From: Chitinophagaceae bacterium | Lineage (GTDB): Bacteria > Bacteroidota > Bacteroidia > Chitinophagales > Chitinophagaceae | DNA: 64,000 nt | Assembly (NCBI GenBank): GCA_025934485.1 | Contig: JAICXX010000003.1 | Location: 1-64,000 of the forward strand | Direction of reading: 5' to 3' | In this document: positions 1-7,428 of the stretch, one piece after another | Layout: each line of letters starts with the position of its first letter | Numbering within the stretch: the first letter of the stretch is position 1 | Position numbers and translations under genes: made by a program | Notes under the pieces: model-generated | What the model was told of the DNA's origin: nothing | The model's input: the letters and a program-made list of their open reading frames with translations, nothing else | Database searches by the model: none

Positions 1-29
1 ATCATAAGAGTTAGAATAAGCTTTCTCAT
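1..29 (-). CDS. N-terminus of a probable secreted protein, cut by the window edge
   Basis: Nine codons starting at an ATG whose complement is at 27-29 read leftward off the window as M-R-K-L-I-L-T-L-M. Two basic residues followed by a hydrophobic run are what the start of a signal peptide looks like. The DNA upstream (30-300) is non-coding, and a leftward terminator at 302-333 would isolate this gene from anything transcribed from further right. Too little is visible to name a product; the call rests on start context and the hydrophobic beginning only. Confidence 0.4.
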
Positions 30-216
30 TTTCTGTTAGATTGATAATGGTTTAAAAAGTAGATTTCAACAAAGACACAGAAAATGATTCTATCGACGCA
101 CGAAAATGCGGAAGAGTTACCCAAGCGGGAAAATAGCCGACCTAAGGGCGTTATAGCAGGACTGAAATTGCAAAGATGCTGCACAACATTGGTACGCAGC
201 CGTGCAAATTGCTTGA

Positions 217-236
217 ACCAACTTGTACCAACTTGT
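217..236. repeat. Tandem 10-bp repeat
   Basis: ACCAACTTGT occurs twice head to tail (217-226 and 227-236). It is followed by ATCAAAGCGTACC, so the stretch reads TTGTACC..TTGTATCAAAGCGTACC, faintly like the TGTATC sites at 5638 and 25345. No function is assigned. Confidence 0.6.
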
Positions 237-301
237 ATCAAAGCGTACCGACTCGTGCTCTTTTCGCCGCTCCCACCGGGCAGTGGGTATTACGGGCGAC
301 A

Positions 302-333
302 CAAAAAAAGAGCAGGTGGTAGAAACCACCTGC
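302..333 (-). terminator. Leftward intrinsic terminator
   Basis: A perfect 9-bp stem GCAGGTGGT (312-320) / ACCACCTGC (325-333) with a 4-base loop is followed, on the minus strand, by a run of seven T (complement of 303-309). No minus-strand gene is evident between it and the kinase gene at 745, so the RNA it ends is unexplained. Confidence 0.75.
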
Positions 334-744
334 GGGTCACATGAGAAAACTTCTAAGGACAACTTGTTTTAAGATCCGGGGAAGTTGCCCGTTAGACTAA
401 ATGAAATTTCCCCGGAAAAAGTTTATATGTACTGGCCCGCAAACGGGGCATTTAAATTGCTTAGTGAGTGTAGGCTTTCGGCGCTGTAAGGTACTAACAT
501 TTTGAAATTCTTACTGGGTAAACCCACCCAAGCGGGAAATTTTCGTGTCCAATGGTCCATTTGGAGGTTTAAAAGGTAAGAAGGCCCTACCGCTAAACAT
601 TTGCTCATCACTTTTGTAATTAATTAACTTTTCTATCACAGCACAAATAAATTATTTCACGTTATCGAGCTGCTACTACACCTGAGTTTTTTCCCAAACA
701 TTTAAACCTATTGTGCGCTAGGCAACCGCCTAACCTCAACTGCT

Positions 745-1779
745 ATGAACAAACAACTGGTTGTAAACGACAGGGTAGTCAAGTTAGTAGGCATCCCCGC
801 CCTCGGCCTCCTGATCCCAAACCTCACCGGTTTGATAGACAATCACCGTTATACCCTTTCCGAAGGCATAGCCTCCTATCTCTATTTCACAGTAGTCGCT
901 TTTCTGGTCTGGGAGGGCAATGTACGTCTGATGTATTATATCAGGGCCAAAACACCCCAGTCCAGCCGGGCCTTCTACCGGGTCATCATCGCCCTCTTCT
1001 TCGCCAACATCGTCTACTCCGGCATCCTCTCCGCCGGCCTTCTCCGCCTCTGGATACTCGCCTCCCATGAATTCACCCCGGACCCCGACCATCTCGTCAG
1101 CACCGTCCTGGTGATCATCATCGCCGCCTGCTTCATCACCAATATCTACGAGATCATATTCCTGAACCTGGAAAAAGCCTACAACGAATCCAGGGTCGAA
1201 CAGCTCAACGTCGCCAAAGCACAGGCCGAACTCGAAGCCCTCAAGAACCAGATCGACCCTCATTTCATTTTCAACTCGCTCAACACTCTCTCCTTCCTTA
1301 TCACCCGCGACCCCCTGAGCGCCCGGCTCTATAACGATACCCTTGCCCGGGTTTACCGCTATATCCTGTCCAACAAAGAGCGGGACCTGGTCCTCCTCCG
1401 GGAAGAGATCGAATTCATCAGCAACTATTTTTATTTGTTGAAGATCCGCTTCGCCGAAGCGATCAGCATGGTCATCGAGATCACCGATCTCTCCGCCGAG
1501 AACTTCCTGATCCCGCCGATCTCCCTGCAGGCACTGGTGGAAAATGCCATCAAACACAACGAATTCAGCGAGAAAAAACCCCTGACCATCGACGTCTCCA
1601 TCTCAGCCGACTATGTCATCGTCCGCAACGCCATGAACCGCCGTACCAACCCGCAGCCTACCTCCAAAATAGGATTGAGCAACCTCGACAACCGCTACAA
1701 GCTCCTGACCAAACGCAATATCCTGGTTGAAAATAATTTCGAATCGTTCATTGTAAAATTGCCGATTCTTAAGTTCTAG
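745..1779 (+). CDS. LytS/YehU-type sensor histidine kinase
   Basis: Membrane sensor kinase, 344 residues, that should autophosphorylate and pass phosphate to the LytTR regulator encoded next. Hydrophobic segments are visible at about 13-30, 45-62, 78-102 and 118-140, with no large extracellular domain between them. A short helix leads to the phosphoacceptor motif DPHFIFNSL (His173), and the ATP-binding N box LVENAIKHN has Asn267; this arrangement is typical of the His_kinase family that pairs with LytTR regulators. The ATG follows a short dyad TAGGC/GCCTA (718-731); no strong ribosome site is seen, as is usual in Bacteroidota. The inducing signal cannot be told from the sequence. Confidence 0.9.
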   Translation: MNKQLVVNDRVVKLVGIPALGLLIPNLTGLIDNHRYTLSEGIASYLYFTVVAFLVWEGNVRLMYYIRAKTPQSSRAFYRVIIALFFANIVYSGILSAGLLRLWILASHEFTPDPDHLVSTVLVIIIAACFITNIYEIIFLNLEKAYNESRVEQLNVAKAQAELEALKNQIDPHFIFNSLNTLSFLITRDPLSARLYNDTLARVYRYILSNKERDLVLLREEIEFISNYFYLLKIRFAEAISMVIEITDLSAENFLIPPISLQALVENAIKHNEFSEKKPLTIDVSISADYVIVRNAMNRRTNPQPTSKIGLSNLDNRYKLLTKRNILVENNFESFIVKLPILKF

Positions 1780-1816
1780 TCGATCGTCCAGATCCAAATT
1801 TTACTATAGTCCAGTT

Positions 1817-1841
1817 GCAACATTTTTCAATCATCCACGTC
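1817..1841 (+). promoter_or_regulatory. ECF-like promoter motif ahead of the LytTR regulator
   Basis: GCAACATTT at 1817 and CGTC at 1838-1841, 21 bases start to start, resemble the -35 (GCAAC) and -10 (CGTC) elements of ECF sigma factors. Near-identical pairs lie in front of the fourth (15559) and fifth (18064) permease genes. It sits 88 bp ahead of the regulator's ATG. Inferred from motif recurrence; the sigma factor is not in this window. Confidence 0.4.
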
Positions 1842-1928
1842 CTATGTTAAACGACCTCCCGGAAACTATATAAACGGTAACGTGGAAAAACAATTCATAA
1901 CTAATTTTATCCAACAAAACTTAGCCAG

Positions 1929-2696
1929 ATGAAAGTTCTAATCGTGGAAGATGAAAGGCCCGCATCAGAGAACATCGTCGAAGAACTCCAGGCGATCGAC
2001 GATAGCATAGACGTAGTGGCAGGCTGCAACAGCGTAGAAGAAACAGTCCGCTGGCTCAACAGGAACCCCCTGCCCGATCTCATCCTCATGGATATCCAGC
2101 TCTCGGATGGCCTATCATTCAACATTTTCAAGGAATGCGAGGTCACCTGTCCCGTGATCTTTACCACCGCCTACGACAAATACCTTACACAGGCCTTCGA
2201 ATACAGCAGTATCGACTACTTGCTAAAACCTATTAGTCAGGACAAGCTGAGAAACGCGATCCGCAAATACAATGCCCTTCGCAACCACTTCGTGAATAAC
2301 CACGAACAGACCAACAACCATTCCCTGCCCGATTACCTCAGCCAGGACCGCAAAAAGTCCCGCATCCTCGTCCGAAAAGGGGTTGATTTCCAGGCCGTCC
2401 GTTTGGAGGACGCCGGCTATTTCTTCACCGAACACAAGCTGATCTTTTTGGTAGATAAGGAGAACCGGAAATACATGGCCGAGAAGAACAACCTCAGCGA
2501 ACTGGAAGAAGAGCTGGATAAGAATATCTTTTATCGCGCTAACCGGAAATATATTATCAACGCTAATTATATCAAACGCTTCAAACCCCTCGAACGAAGC
2601 AAGATCAGCGTGGAACTCACCCTTCCGGTAAGCGAAGAGATCATCATCAGCCAGGAGAATTCGGCCGGCTTCAAAAAATGGATCGCGCAATCCTAA
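1929..2696 (+). CDS. LytTR-family response regulator
   Basis: DNA-binding response regulator, 255 residues. The N-terminal receiver domain has the acidic pair D8/E9 and the phosphoacceptor Asp55 in LILMD. The C-terminal 105 residues or so (about 148-252) form a LytTR DNA-binding domain, with the FYRANRKYIINANYI stretch typical of the family. It lies 149 bp after the LytS-type kinase and is almost certainly its partner. The gap carries an ECF-like promoter motif, so the regulator may also be transcribed on its own. Its targets are unknown; the neighbouring export locus is the obvious candidate (inference). It converges on the kinase gene ending at 2725, with 28 bp between stop codons. Confidence 0.92.
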   Translation: MKVLIVEDERPASENIVEELQAIDDSIDVVAGCNSVEETVRWLNRNPLPDLILMDIQLSDGLSFNIFKECEVTCPVIFTTAYDKYLTQAFEYSSIDYLLKPISQDKLRNAIRKYNALRNHFVNNHEQTNNHSLPDYLSQDRKKSRILVRKGVDFQAVRLEDAGYFFTEHKLIFLVDKENRKYMAEKNNLSELEEELDKNIFYRANRKYIINANYIKRFKPLERSKISVELTLPVSEEIIISQENSAGFKKWIAQS

Positions 2697-2724
2697 ACGG
2701 TGGCAGCCGCCCCGCGCGGCCAAC

Positions 2725-4071
2725 CTAGAATTGCAATATAAAAGAACTCCCCACCCCCTCCACGCTCTGCACCTGGATATTCCCCTTGTGGAGGAGCATG
2801 ATCTGCTTGCAAAGACTCAACCCGATCCCACTCCCCGTCTTCTTCGTACTGAAGAACGGGATAAAGATATTGTCCATTACCTCCGGCGACATGCCCATGC
2901 CATTGTCCGATACCTTGATCACAGGCCGGCCGCTCGGCGCAGTAGACGCCGATAACGTGATCAACGGCTCGGCCCGCTCCTTCACGGCGTCGATGGCATT
3001 CACCACCAGGTTGATCAGCACCTGCTCCAGCAGGTTGGTGTCGACTTCGATAGCCAGATCGGTATCGCTCAGCAGAATATCCATCTCGATATTCTTTTGC
3101 ACCAATGTCGGCTCCATCAACACATGCATGGCCTCGAAAAGATCGCGCGCATAGATCTTCTTGAGCGAAAGCGTGGTGATCTTATTGAGATTCCGGTAGG
3201 TCTCCGCAAACTTCAGCAACCCCTCGCTGCGCTTACGGATCGTGCCGATTCCCAGCTCCAGGTCCTCCAGCGCCCCCGGCTGCCCAACGAGCAGCCGCGC
3301 CGATTCCTGCAACCGGTTCAACATCGTCTCCGCCAGCGACGAAATAGGCGCCACCGAGTTCATGATCTCATGCGTCATCACACTCAGCAGTCGTTGCCAG
3401 GCCTTGGCCTCGGTCTCGTCCAACGCCTCGTTCACATCCTGGAAAGCCACCAGCTTATACACCTTGCCCTCGGTTTGGAACGCCGTGGCCGCCATCAACG
3501 CCTTGTAGACATTCTTGTCCTTGGTCAGCGAAACGATCTTGTTCTCCCCCGGCCGGATATTCAGTATTTCCTTGTATAGATTAGCATCCCGGCGCTCCAG
3601 GGAGTTGATGGTTTTCAAATAGGGCACGCCAAGCATATTCTTAAAGCTCTCGTTCATCCACCCGATCTCCCCACTCCTATGCTCATACGAAAGGATGCCC
3701 GTATTGATCAGCTCCAGGATCTTCTGCAGATACTGGAACTGCGTCTCCTTCTCCCGGCTCACCGTCTTGAACGTAGTATTGATCTCGTTGAAACCCTGCC
3801 GCAAGGACTGTAATTCCAGCGGGGCCTCCTTGACATCGAAATAACGCGAGAAATCCCGGTAATGGATCGACTCGACGAACTGCTCGACCTCCTGCTGCGC
3901 CTTGCGATGGAAATTGTAAAAATCTACCAGCAGGACGATGACCACGGGCAACATCAGCATCAACTGTGAATACCATCCCTTCACCAAAAAGAACGAAGAC
4001 ACGGACAATGCCAGGAACATGAACAAAACCCGGATCAGTATCCTCTCCTGGTAACGTTTGAATAAAGGCAT
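2725..4071 (-). CDS. Membrane sensor histidine kinase, NtrB/AtoS-like
   Basis: Kinase of 448 residues. Two membrane segments (about 12-30 and 36-52) lie close together, so sensing is probably cytoplasmic or within the membrane. A HAMP-like linker and a PAS-like region (about 110-215) precede the HisKA motif with phosphoacceptor His234 (VMTHEIMNSV). The catalytic domain shows the N box (Asn358), DNGMG at 389-393, an F box at 403-408 and GSGIGL at 413-418, so it looks complete. It starts 8 bp after the stop of the sigma-54 activator gene, so the two form one leftward operon and presumably one two-component system. Confidence 0.93.
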   Translation of the reverse strand: MPLFKRYQERILIRVLFMFLALSVSSFFLVKGWYSQLMLMLPVVIVLLVDFYNFHRKAQQEVEQFVESIHYRDFSRYFDVKEAPLELQSLRQGFNEINTTFKTVSREKETQFQYLQKILELINTGILSYEHRSGEIGWMNESFKNMLGVPYLKTINSLERRDANLYKEILNIRPGENKIVSLTKDKNVYKALMAATAFQTEGKVYKLVAFQDVNEALDETEAKAWQRLLSVMTHEIMNSVAPISSLAETMLNRLQESARLLVGQPGALEDLELGIGTIRKRSEGLLKFAETYRNLNKITTLSLKKIYARDLFEAMHVLMEPTLVQKNIEMDILLSDTDLAIEVDTNLLEQVLINLVVNAIDAVKERAEPLITLSASTAPSGRPVIKVSDNGMGMSPEVMDNIFIPFFSTKKTGSGIGLSLCKQIMLLHKGNIQVQSVEGVGSSFILQF

Positions 4072-4079
4072 GAAAATAA

Positions 4080-5444
4080 TTAAATATCGTATTTGCTCAA
4101 CCGGCGATAAAGCGCTGTCCGGGTAAGCCCGAGCTCCTTAGCAGCCTTGGAAATATTTCCGTTATGTTTTTCGATCACTTTTAAGATCGCGTTCTTCTCG
4201 ATGGTGCTCAGCTTCAGATCCATGTCCTGCGCTTCATCGTTCTTCGGCATGGCGCTCTCGATCGGCGAAAAGATCAGGTCCTTGGCCTGAAGGACGTCCC
4301 CTTCGGCCATGATCACCGCCCGCTCGATGGTATATTGCAGCTCCCGTACATTCCCGGGATAGTGATACGACTTCAGCTTCTCGATGGCCTTGCTGTCGAA
4401 ATCATGCAACGGCTTCATATACTTGTTCGTATAGATCTTGTCGAAATGCCGCGCCAGCAGCGCAATATCCTCTTCCCGCTTTCGTAGCGGCGGTACCGTG
4501 ATCTCCACCGTATTGATCCGGTAGATCAGGTCCTTTCGGAATTTCGACTCATTGGCCAGCTCCGGCATGGGGACATTGGTCGCACAGATCAATCGGATAT
4601 CGATAGGTGTGGATTGATTCGCCCCAAGGCGAGTCACCTGTCGGTTCTGAAGGACCGTCAACAATTTAGCCTGCTGATGTAACGAAATATTCCCGATCTC
4701 ATCCAGGAATAGCGTTCCGCCATTGGCCCCCTCGAACCGCCCCACCCGGTCCTCCCGGGCATCCGTAAAGGCGCCTTTCTTATGACCGAACAGCTCGCTC
4801 TCGAACAAGGTCTCCGTCAATGCGCCCACATCCACCTTGATATACGGCTTCTCCGCACGCAACGAATGCTGATGAATGGCCTTGGCAATGAGATCCTTCC
4901 CCGTCCCGTTCTCCCCCAGGATCAGGATATTCGCATCCGTGGGCGCAATCTTCTGCAGCTTGAAAAAGATATCCCGCATTACCTCGGATTCTCCCAGCAG
5001 CTCCGTGCCGATCACCGAATCGCTGGGGAAATCGGCCCCGCCGCCTTTCTTGGCATCGTTCTTTTTCAGCGCTTCCTTGATCGTGGCGATCAGCCGCTCG
5101 TTGTGCCAGGGCTTGACCACAAAATCCGCCGCCCCCTCCTTCAAACTCCGCACCGCAAGATCGATGTCCCCGTAAGCCGTGATCATGATCACCGCAGCCT
5201 GCGACCCGAACTCTTTGACCTTCCTGAGCCAAAACAACCCCTCATTCCCCGTATTGATGCTGCTGTTGAAATTCATATCGAGCAGGATCAGGTCAAAACT
5301 CCGTTTCTGCAAAATAGAGCGCATATTCTCCGGGTTCTTCTCCGTTACCACATCCGCCGCCTCAGTCTTTAATAATAAACGTACCGCCGTCAGAACATCA
5401 GGATCGTCGTCGATGGCCAAAATATTGGCGTTTTTTAAGTTCAT
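4080..5444 (-). CDS. NtrC-family sigma-54-dependent response regulator
   Basis: Activator of 454 residues with three domains: receiver (1-120, phosphoacceptor Asp56), AAA+ central domain (about 145-385) and a C-terminal Fis-type helix-turn-helix (about 415-454, ending in LTRTALYRRLSKYDI). Walker A is GENGTGKD (177-184) and Walker B is TLFLDEIG (244-251). The sigma-54 contact loop reads GAFTDA (224-229) rather than GAFTGA, a variant I believe occurs in this phylum. It is divergent from the HlyD-type adaptor gene across a 421-bp regulatory region that contains tandem TGTATC sites, which is the natural place for it to act. First gene of an operon with the kinase that follows. Confidence 0.95.
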   Translation of the reverse strand: MNLKNANILAIDDDPDVLTAVRLLLKTEAADVVTEKNPENMRSILQKRSFDLILLDMNFNSSINTGNEGLFWLRKVKEFGSQAAVIMITAYGDIDLAVRSLKEGAADFVVKPWHNERLIATIKEALKKNDAKKGGGADFPSDSVIGTELLGESEVMRDIFFKLQKIAPTDANILILGENGTGKDLIAKAIHQHSLRAEKPYIKVDVGALTETLFESELFGHKKGAFTDAREDRVGRFEGANGGTLFLDEIGNISLHQQAKLLTVLQNRQVTRLGANQSTPIDIRLICATNVPMPELANESKFRKDLIYRINTVEITVPPLRKREEDIALLARHFDKIYTNKYMKPLHDFDSKAIEKLKSYHYPGNVRELQYTIERAVIMAEGDVLQAKDLIFSPIESAMPKNDEAQDMDLKLSTIEKNAILKVIEKHNGNISKAAKELGLTRTALYRRLSKYDI

Positions 5445-5637
5445 AGATTTTTATGCTATTAGATGCAACATTCCGGACGCTGATAAGCGTCCCGGCGTTA
5501 GCCAATCATTAAATTCAAATGTTGCCGGATGCCTAAATTTTTCTTTGCAGCCGTGCAACATTTGCTTACTATAAACATACCTTAAATATAAAAGTATGGC
5601 AATTAATTTTTTATACAATCAGGGGGCAAAAGGGCAC

Positions 5638-5675
5638 TGTATCAAAAACGAACACTTTTTGTATCAAAAATGAAC
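5638..5675 (+). promoter_or_regulatory. Tandem TGTATC operator sites, copy A
   Basis: Two sites, TGTATCAAAAACGAACA at 5638 and TGTATCAAAAATGAAC at 5660, are spaced 22 bp start to start, about two helical turns. Each is an imperfect dyad of the form TGTnnC-N5-GnnACA. The same 38-bp block recurs at 25345-25382 with 32 of 38 positions identical. Paired upstream sites 50-90 bp from a promoter are what an enhancer-binding NtrC-type activator would use, and one is encoded divergently here; that link is inference. Confidence 0.6.
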
Positions 5676-5728
5676 TATAAACACCGCCGTACCGATCTAA
5701 GAAACTGTAAATCACTGGGATTATATTC

Positions 5729-5745
5729 TGGCATATGTTTGTTAG
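5729..5745 (+). promoter_or_regulatory. -24/-12-like promoter element, copy A
   Basis: TGGCATATGTTTGTTAG lies 91 bp after the start of the tandem operator and matches the element at 25435 in 14 of 17 positions. It resembles a sigma-54 promoter, but nine bases, not the canonical ten, separate GG from the -12 element, and here that element is GT, not GC. The same bases also contain TATGTTTG, a perfect match to the Bacteroidota -7 box TAnnTTTG, so a housekeeping promoter is an alternative reading. Confidence 0.45.
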
Positions 5746-5784
5746 CTTCCTGTAAAGAATTTTTAGAATTTTCTCATGTGTAGC

Positions 5785-5816
5785 CCTCCCGGTATCTTTA
5801 TACTGGGTGGTTTTTT
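5785..5816 (+). terminator. Intrinsic terminator in the adaptor leader
   Basis: An 11-position stem (5785-5795 with 5800-5810, one T-T mismatch and one G-T pair) with loop CTTT is followed by six T (5811-5816). It lies between the promoter-like element at 5729 and the adaptor ATG at 5866, so it would stop transcripts before the operon unless bypassed. Attenuation, or an independent short transcript, is possible. Confidence 0.6.
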
Positions 5817-5865
5817 AAAAAAGTTCTAAAGCCCTAAAGGCCTAACAAACAAATTTAATTTCTTT

Positions 5866-7125
5866 ATGGTAGACATTGTCAGACCCAAAAAAAAGTGGTC
5901 AACTAAACGCCTGATGACTATAGGTGGGATCGCAGCACTGGTTTTGTTGATTGCAGCTAGTTTTTATTTTACCTCCGGAAAATCCAAACTCAACGTTGAT
6001 TTAGAACGGATTACGGTTAGCGATATCATAAAAGCCCCCTTCCAGGAATCGATCCCCGAGAACGGGACCGTGATGCCCCTGACCACGATTTATCTCGTGA
6101 CCCCGGACGGCGGTCGCGTAGAACAACGCTATGTGGACGACGGCGCCATCCTCAAAAAGGGTGACCCTATCCTCAAGCTGGCGAACCCGGACGTAGAGAT
6201 CGCACTGGCCAACCAAACCACCCAGGTCTCCACGATGCTCGCAACGATGCAGTTCAGCCGCGTAAGCGCCGAGCAGAATACGGTCACCAAGCTCAACAAT
6301 ATGGCGGATGTACAAAGCCTCTTCATAGAAGCCAAACGCGTCTACGACCTGGACAACAAGCTGTATCCCGAAAAGGCAATCGGCTCCCAGGAATACCAGA
6401 CCGCAGTGAACAACTATAACTATCTTAAGGAGAAGCTCCGCCTCCAGGAAGAGATCCTCCACCAGGATACCTTATCCCGTGAAGCCCAGGAGAAACAAGA
6501 CAAGGAATCCCTGGATCGTGCCCGGCAGACGCTCCTGATCCAGCAACAAAAGGTCGACGGTCTCATCATCCGTGCCCCGGTCGACGGCCAGCTCACCGCC
6601 CTCGACGCCGAGGTCGGCCAGTCCAAAACACCCGGCTATGCGCTCGGCCAGGTGGACGTGCTCAGTGGCTTCAAGATCAGGCTCTCGGATGTGGACGACC
6701 ACTATGTCAACCGCGTCTTCACAGGCCAAAAGGGGACCTTCAGCTACAACGATACCACGTATACGCTCAAGATCTCTAAGGTGTATACGCAGATCACGAA
6801 CGGCCGGTTCATGGTCGATATGACCTTCGTCGGCAAAGAACCCGTGGGCATCCGCAAAGGCCAAACCCTCCAGATCACCCTGGCACTCAGCGATGAAACC
6901 ACCGCCATCCTCGTACCCAAAGGCGGATTCTTCCAGCAAACCGGAGGCAACTGGATCTTCAAGGTGAGCGCAGACGGCAAGACCGCCTATCGCCAGGATA
7001 TCCAGCTCGGCCGCATGAGCACGGATTACTACGAAGTCCTCTCCGGCCTCAAACCCGGCGACAAAGTGGTAACCTCGAGCTACGAGAATTATGGAAACAT
7101 GCAGGAACTTGTTCTAAAGAAATAG
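5866..7125 (+). CDS. HlyD/MacA-type periplasmic adaptor protein
   Basis: Membrane-fusion protein of 419 residues that should bridge inner-membrane permease and outer-membrane TolC. A basic N-terminus and one membrane anchor (17-36) are followed by two halves of a biotinyl-lipoyl-like domain (about 78-108 and 228-252) that flank a long alpha-helical hairpin (about 110-228), then a beta-barrel and membrane-proximal region to the end. Hydrophilic residues dominate the hairpin, as expected for a coiled coil. It is the first gene of the export locus and is divergent from the NtrC-type regulator. A hairpin GGACGCCC-TCC-GGGCGTCC (7169-7187) follows it, before the small secreted-protein gene. Confidence 0.93.
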   Translation: MVDIVRPKKKWSTKRLMTIGGIAALVLLIAASFYFTSGKSKLNVDLERITVSDIIKAPFQESIPENGTVMPLTTIYLVTPDGGRVEQRYVDDGAILKKGDPILKLANPDVEIALANQTTQVSTMLATMQFSRVSAEQNTVTKLNNMADVQSLFIEAKRVYDLDNKLYPEKAIGSQEYQTAVNNYNYLKEKLRLQEEILHQDTLSREAQEKQDKESLDRARQTLLIQQQKVDGLIIRAPVDGQLTALDAEVGQSKTPGYALGQVDVLSGFKIRLSDVDDHYVNRVFTGQKGTFSYNDTTYTLKISKVYTQITNGRFMVDMTFVGKEPVGIRKGQTLQITLALSDETTAILVPKGGFFQQTGGNWIFKVSADGKTAYRQDIQLGRMSTDYYEVLSGLKPGDKVVTSSYENYGNMQELVLKK

Positions 7126-7201
7126 TAATTTGTAACATACGACGCCCGAAACGCGTCAAAAAAAACCAGGACGCCCTCCGGGCGTCCCAAAACCGAAAAA
7201 A

Positions 7202-7393
7202 ATGCGACTCAAACTCTTCTTCACCGTCGGCTTCGTCCTCCTCCTGAGTACGTTCGCCTCCCCCAACGAATGTGCCCGTTATACGCACAAATGCGAGGCG
7301 GGAGTGAAACCAGCGGCAATGCCGGCGCCCAAGGCCGTCACAGTGGATACCGAGTCGTCTACCCTCGTTATCAACAAGCTCCTATACATTTAA
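7202..7393 (+). CDS. Small secreted protein of the export locus, unknown function
   Basis: An open frame of 63 codons between the adaptor and the first ATPase. Residues 1-20 form a clear signal peptide (MRLKL then a hydrophobic run ending STFAS). The mature part of about 40 residues has two cysteines (NECARYTHKCEAG) and a Pro/Ala/Val-rich stretch. I recognise no family. It is spaced 76 bp after the adaptor and 35 bp before the ATPase ATG at 7429, in the same direction, so it is very likely co-transcribed. It could be a cargo, a signal peptide-derived pheromone or a helper of the exporter, none of which the sequence decides. It could also be a chance frame. Confidence 0.5.
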   Translation: MRLKLFFTVGFVLLLSTFASPNECARYTHKCEAGVKPAAMPAPKAVTVDTESSTLVINKLLYI

Positions 7394-7428
7394 ACACTTT
7401 ATATACATCACTTAAACCGCTTATAATT

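Larger units (their letters stand above)
30..744. other. Gene-free region of 715 bp with dyads and a leftward terminator
   Basis: I see no convincing gene here; the short open frames lack family features and the base composition is more AT-rich than the flanking genes. What it does hold: a 10-bp tandem repeat at 217-236; a 7-bp inverted repeat GGTACGC (191-197) / GCGTACC (243-249); an 8-bp inverted repeat CCGGGGAA (376-383) / TTCCCCGG (408-415); and a clean leftward intrinsic terminator at 302-333. The block ACCCAAGCGGGAAA occurs twice (about 118 and 525). A structured RNA transcribed leftward from about 650 to 302 would fit, but I recognise no known RNA family (no RNase P, tmRNA or SRP signature). 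Confidence 0.5.
5445..5865. other. Divergent regulatory region between the NtrC-type regulator and the export locus
   Basis: No gene is seen in these 421 bp. From left to right it holds a GCAACATT site on the plus strand (5465) followed by a bulged hairpin CCGGACGCT-GATA-AGCGTCCCGG (5472-5494); a GCAACATTT on the minus strand (about 5522) and another on the plus strand (5553); the tandem TGTATC sites (5638-5675); a -24/-12-like element (5729-5745); and an intrinsic terminator (5785-5816) ahead of the adaptor start. A short frame ATG-TTT-GTT-AGC-TTC-CTG-TAA (5735-5755) overlaps the promoter-like element and is probably fortuitous. Confidence 0.6.

Noticed and set aside
110-190. Bases such as AGTTACCCAAGCGGG that look like the D-arm of a tRNA
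   Set aside because: No T-arm (GGTTCGA type), no acceptor stem and no cloverleaf can be drawn. The same 14-base block recurs at 525, again without a tRNA.
423-611. A 62-codon minus-strand frame in the left gene-free region
   Set aside because: No family features, no promoter at the expected place, and composition like the surrounding non-coding DNA.
5735-5755. Six-codon upstream frame (ATG to TAA) in the adaptor leader
   Set aside because: It overlaps the promoter-like element and would lie at or before the transcription start.
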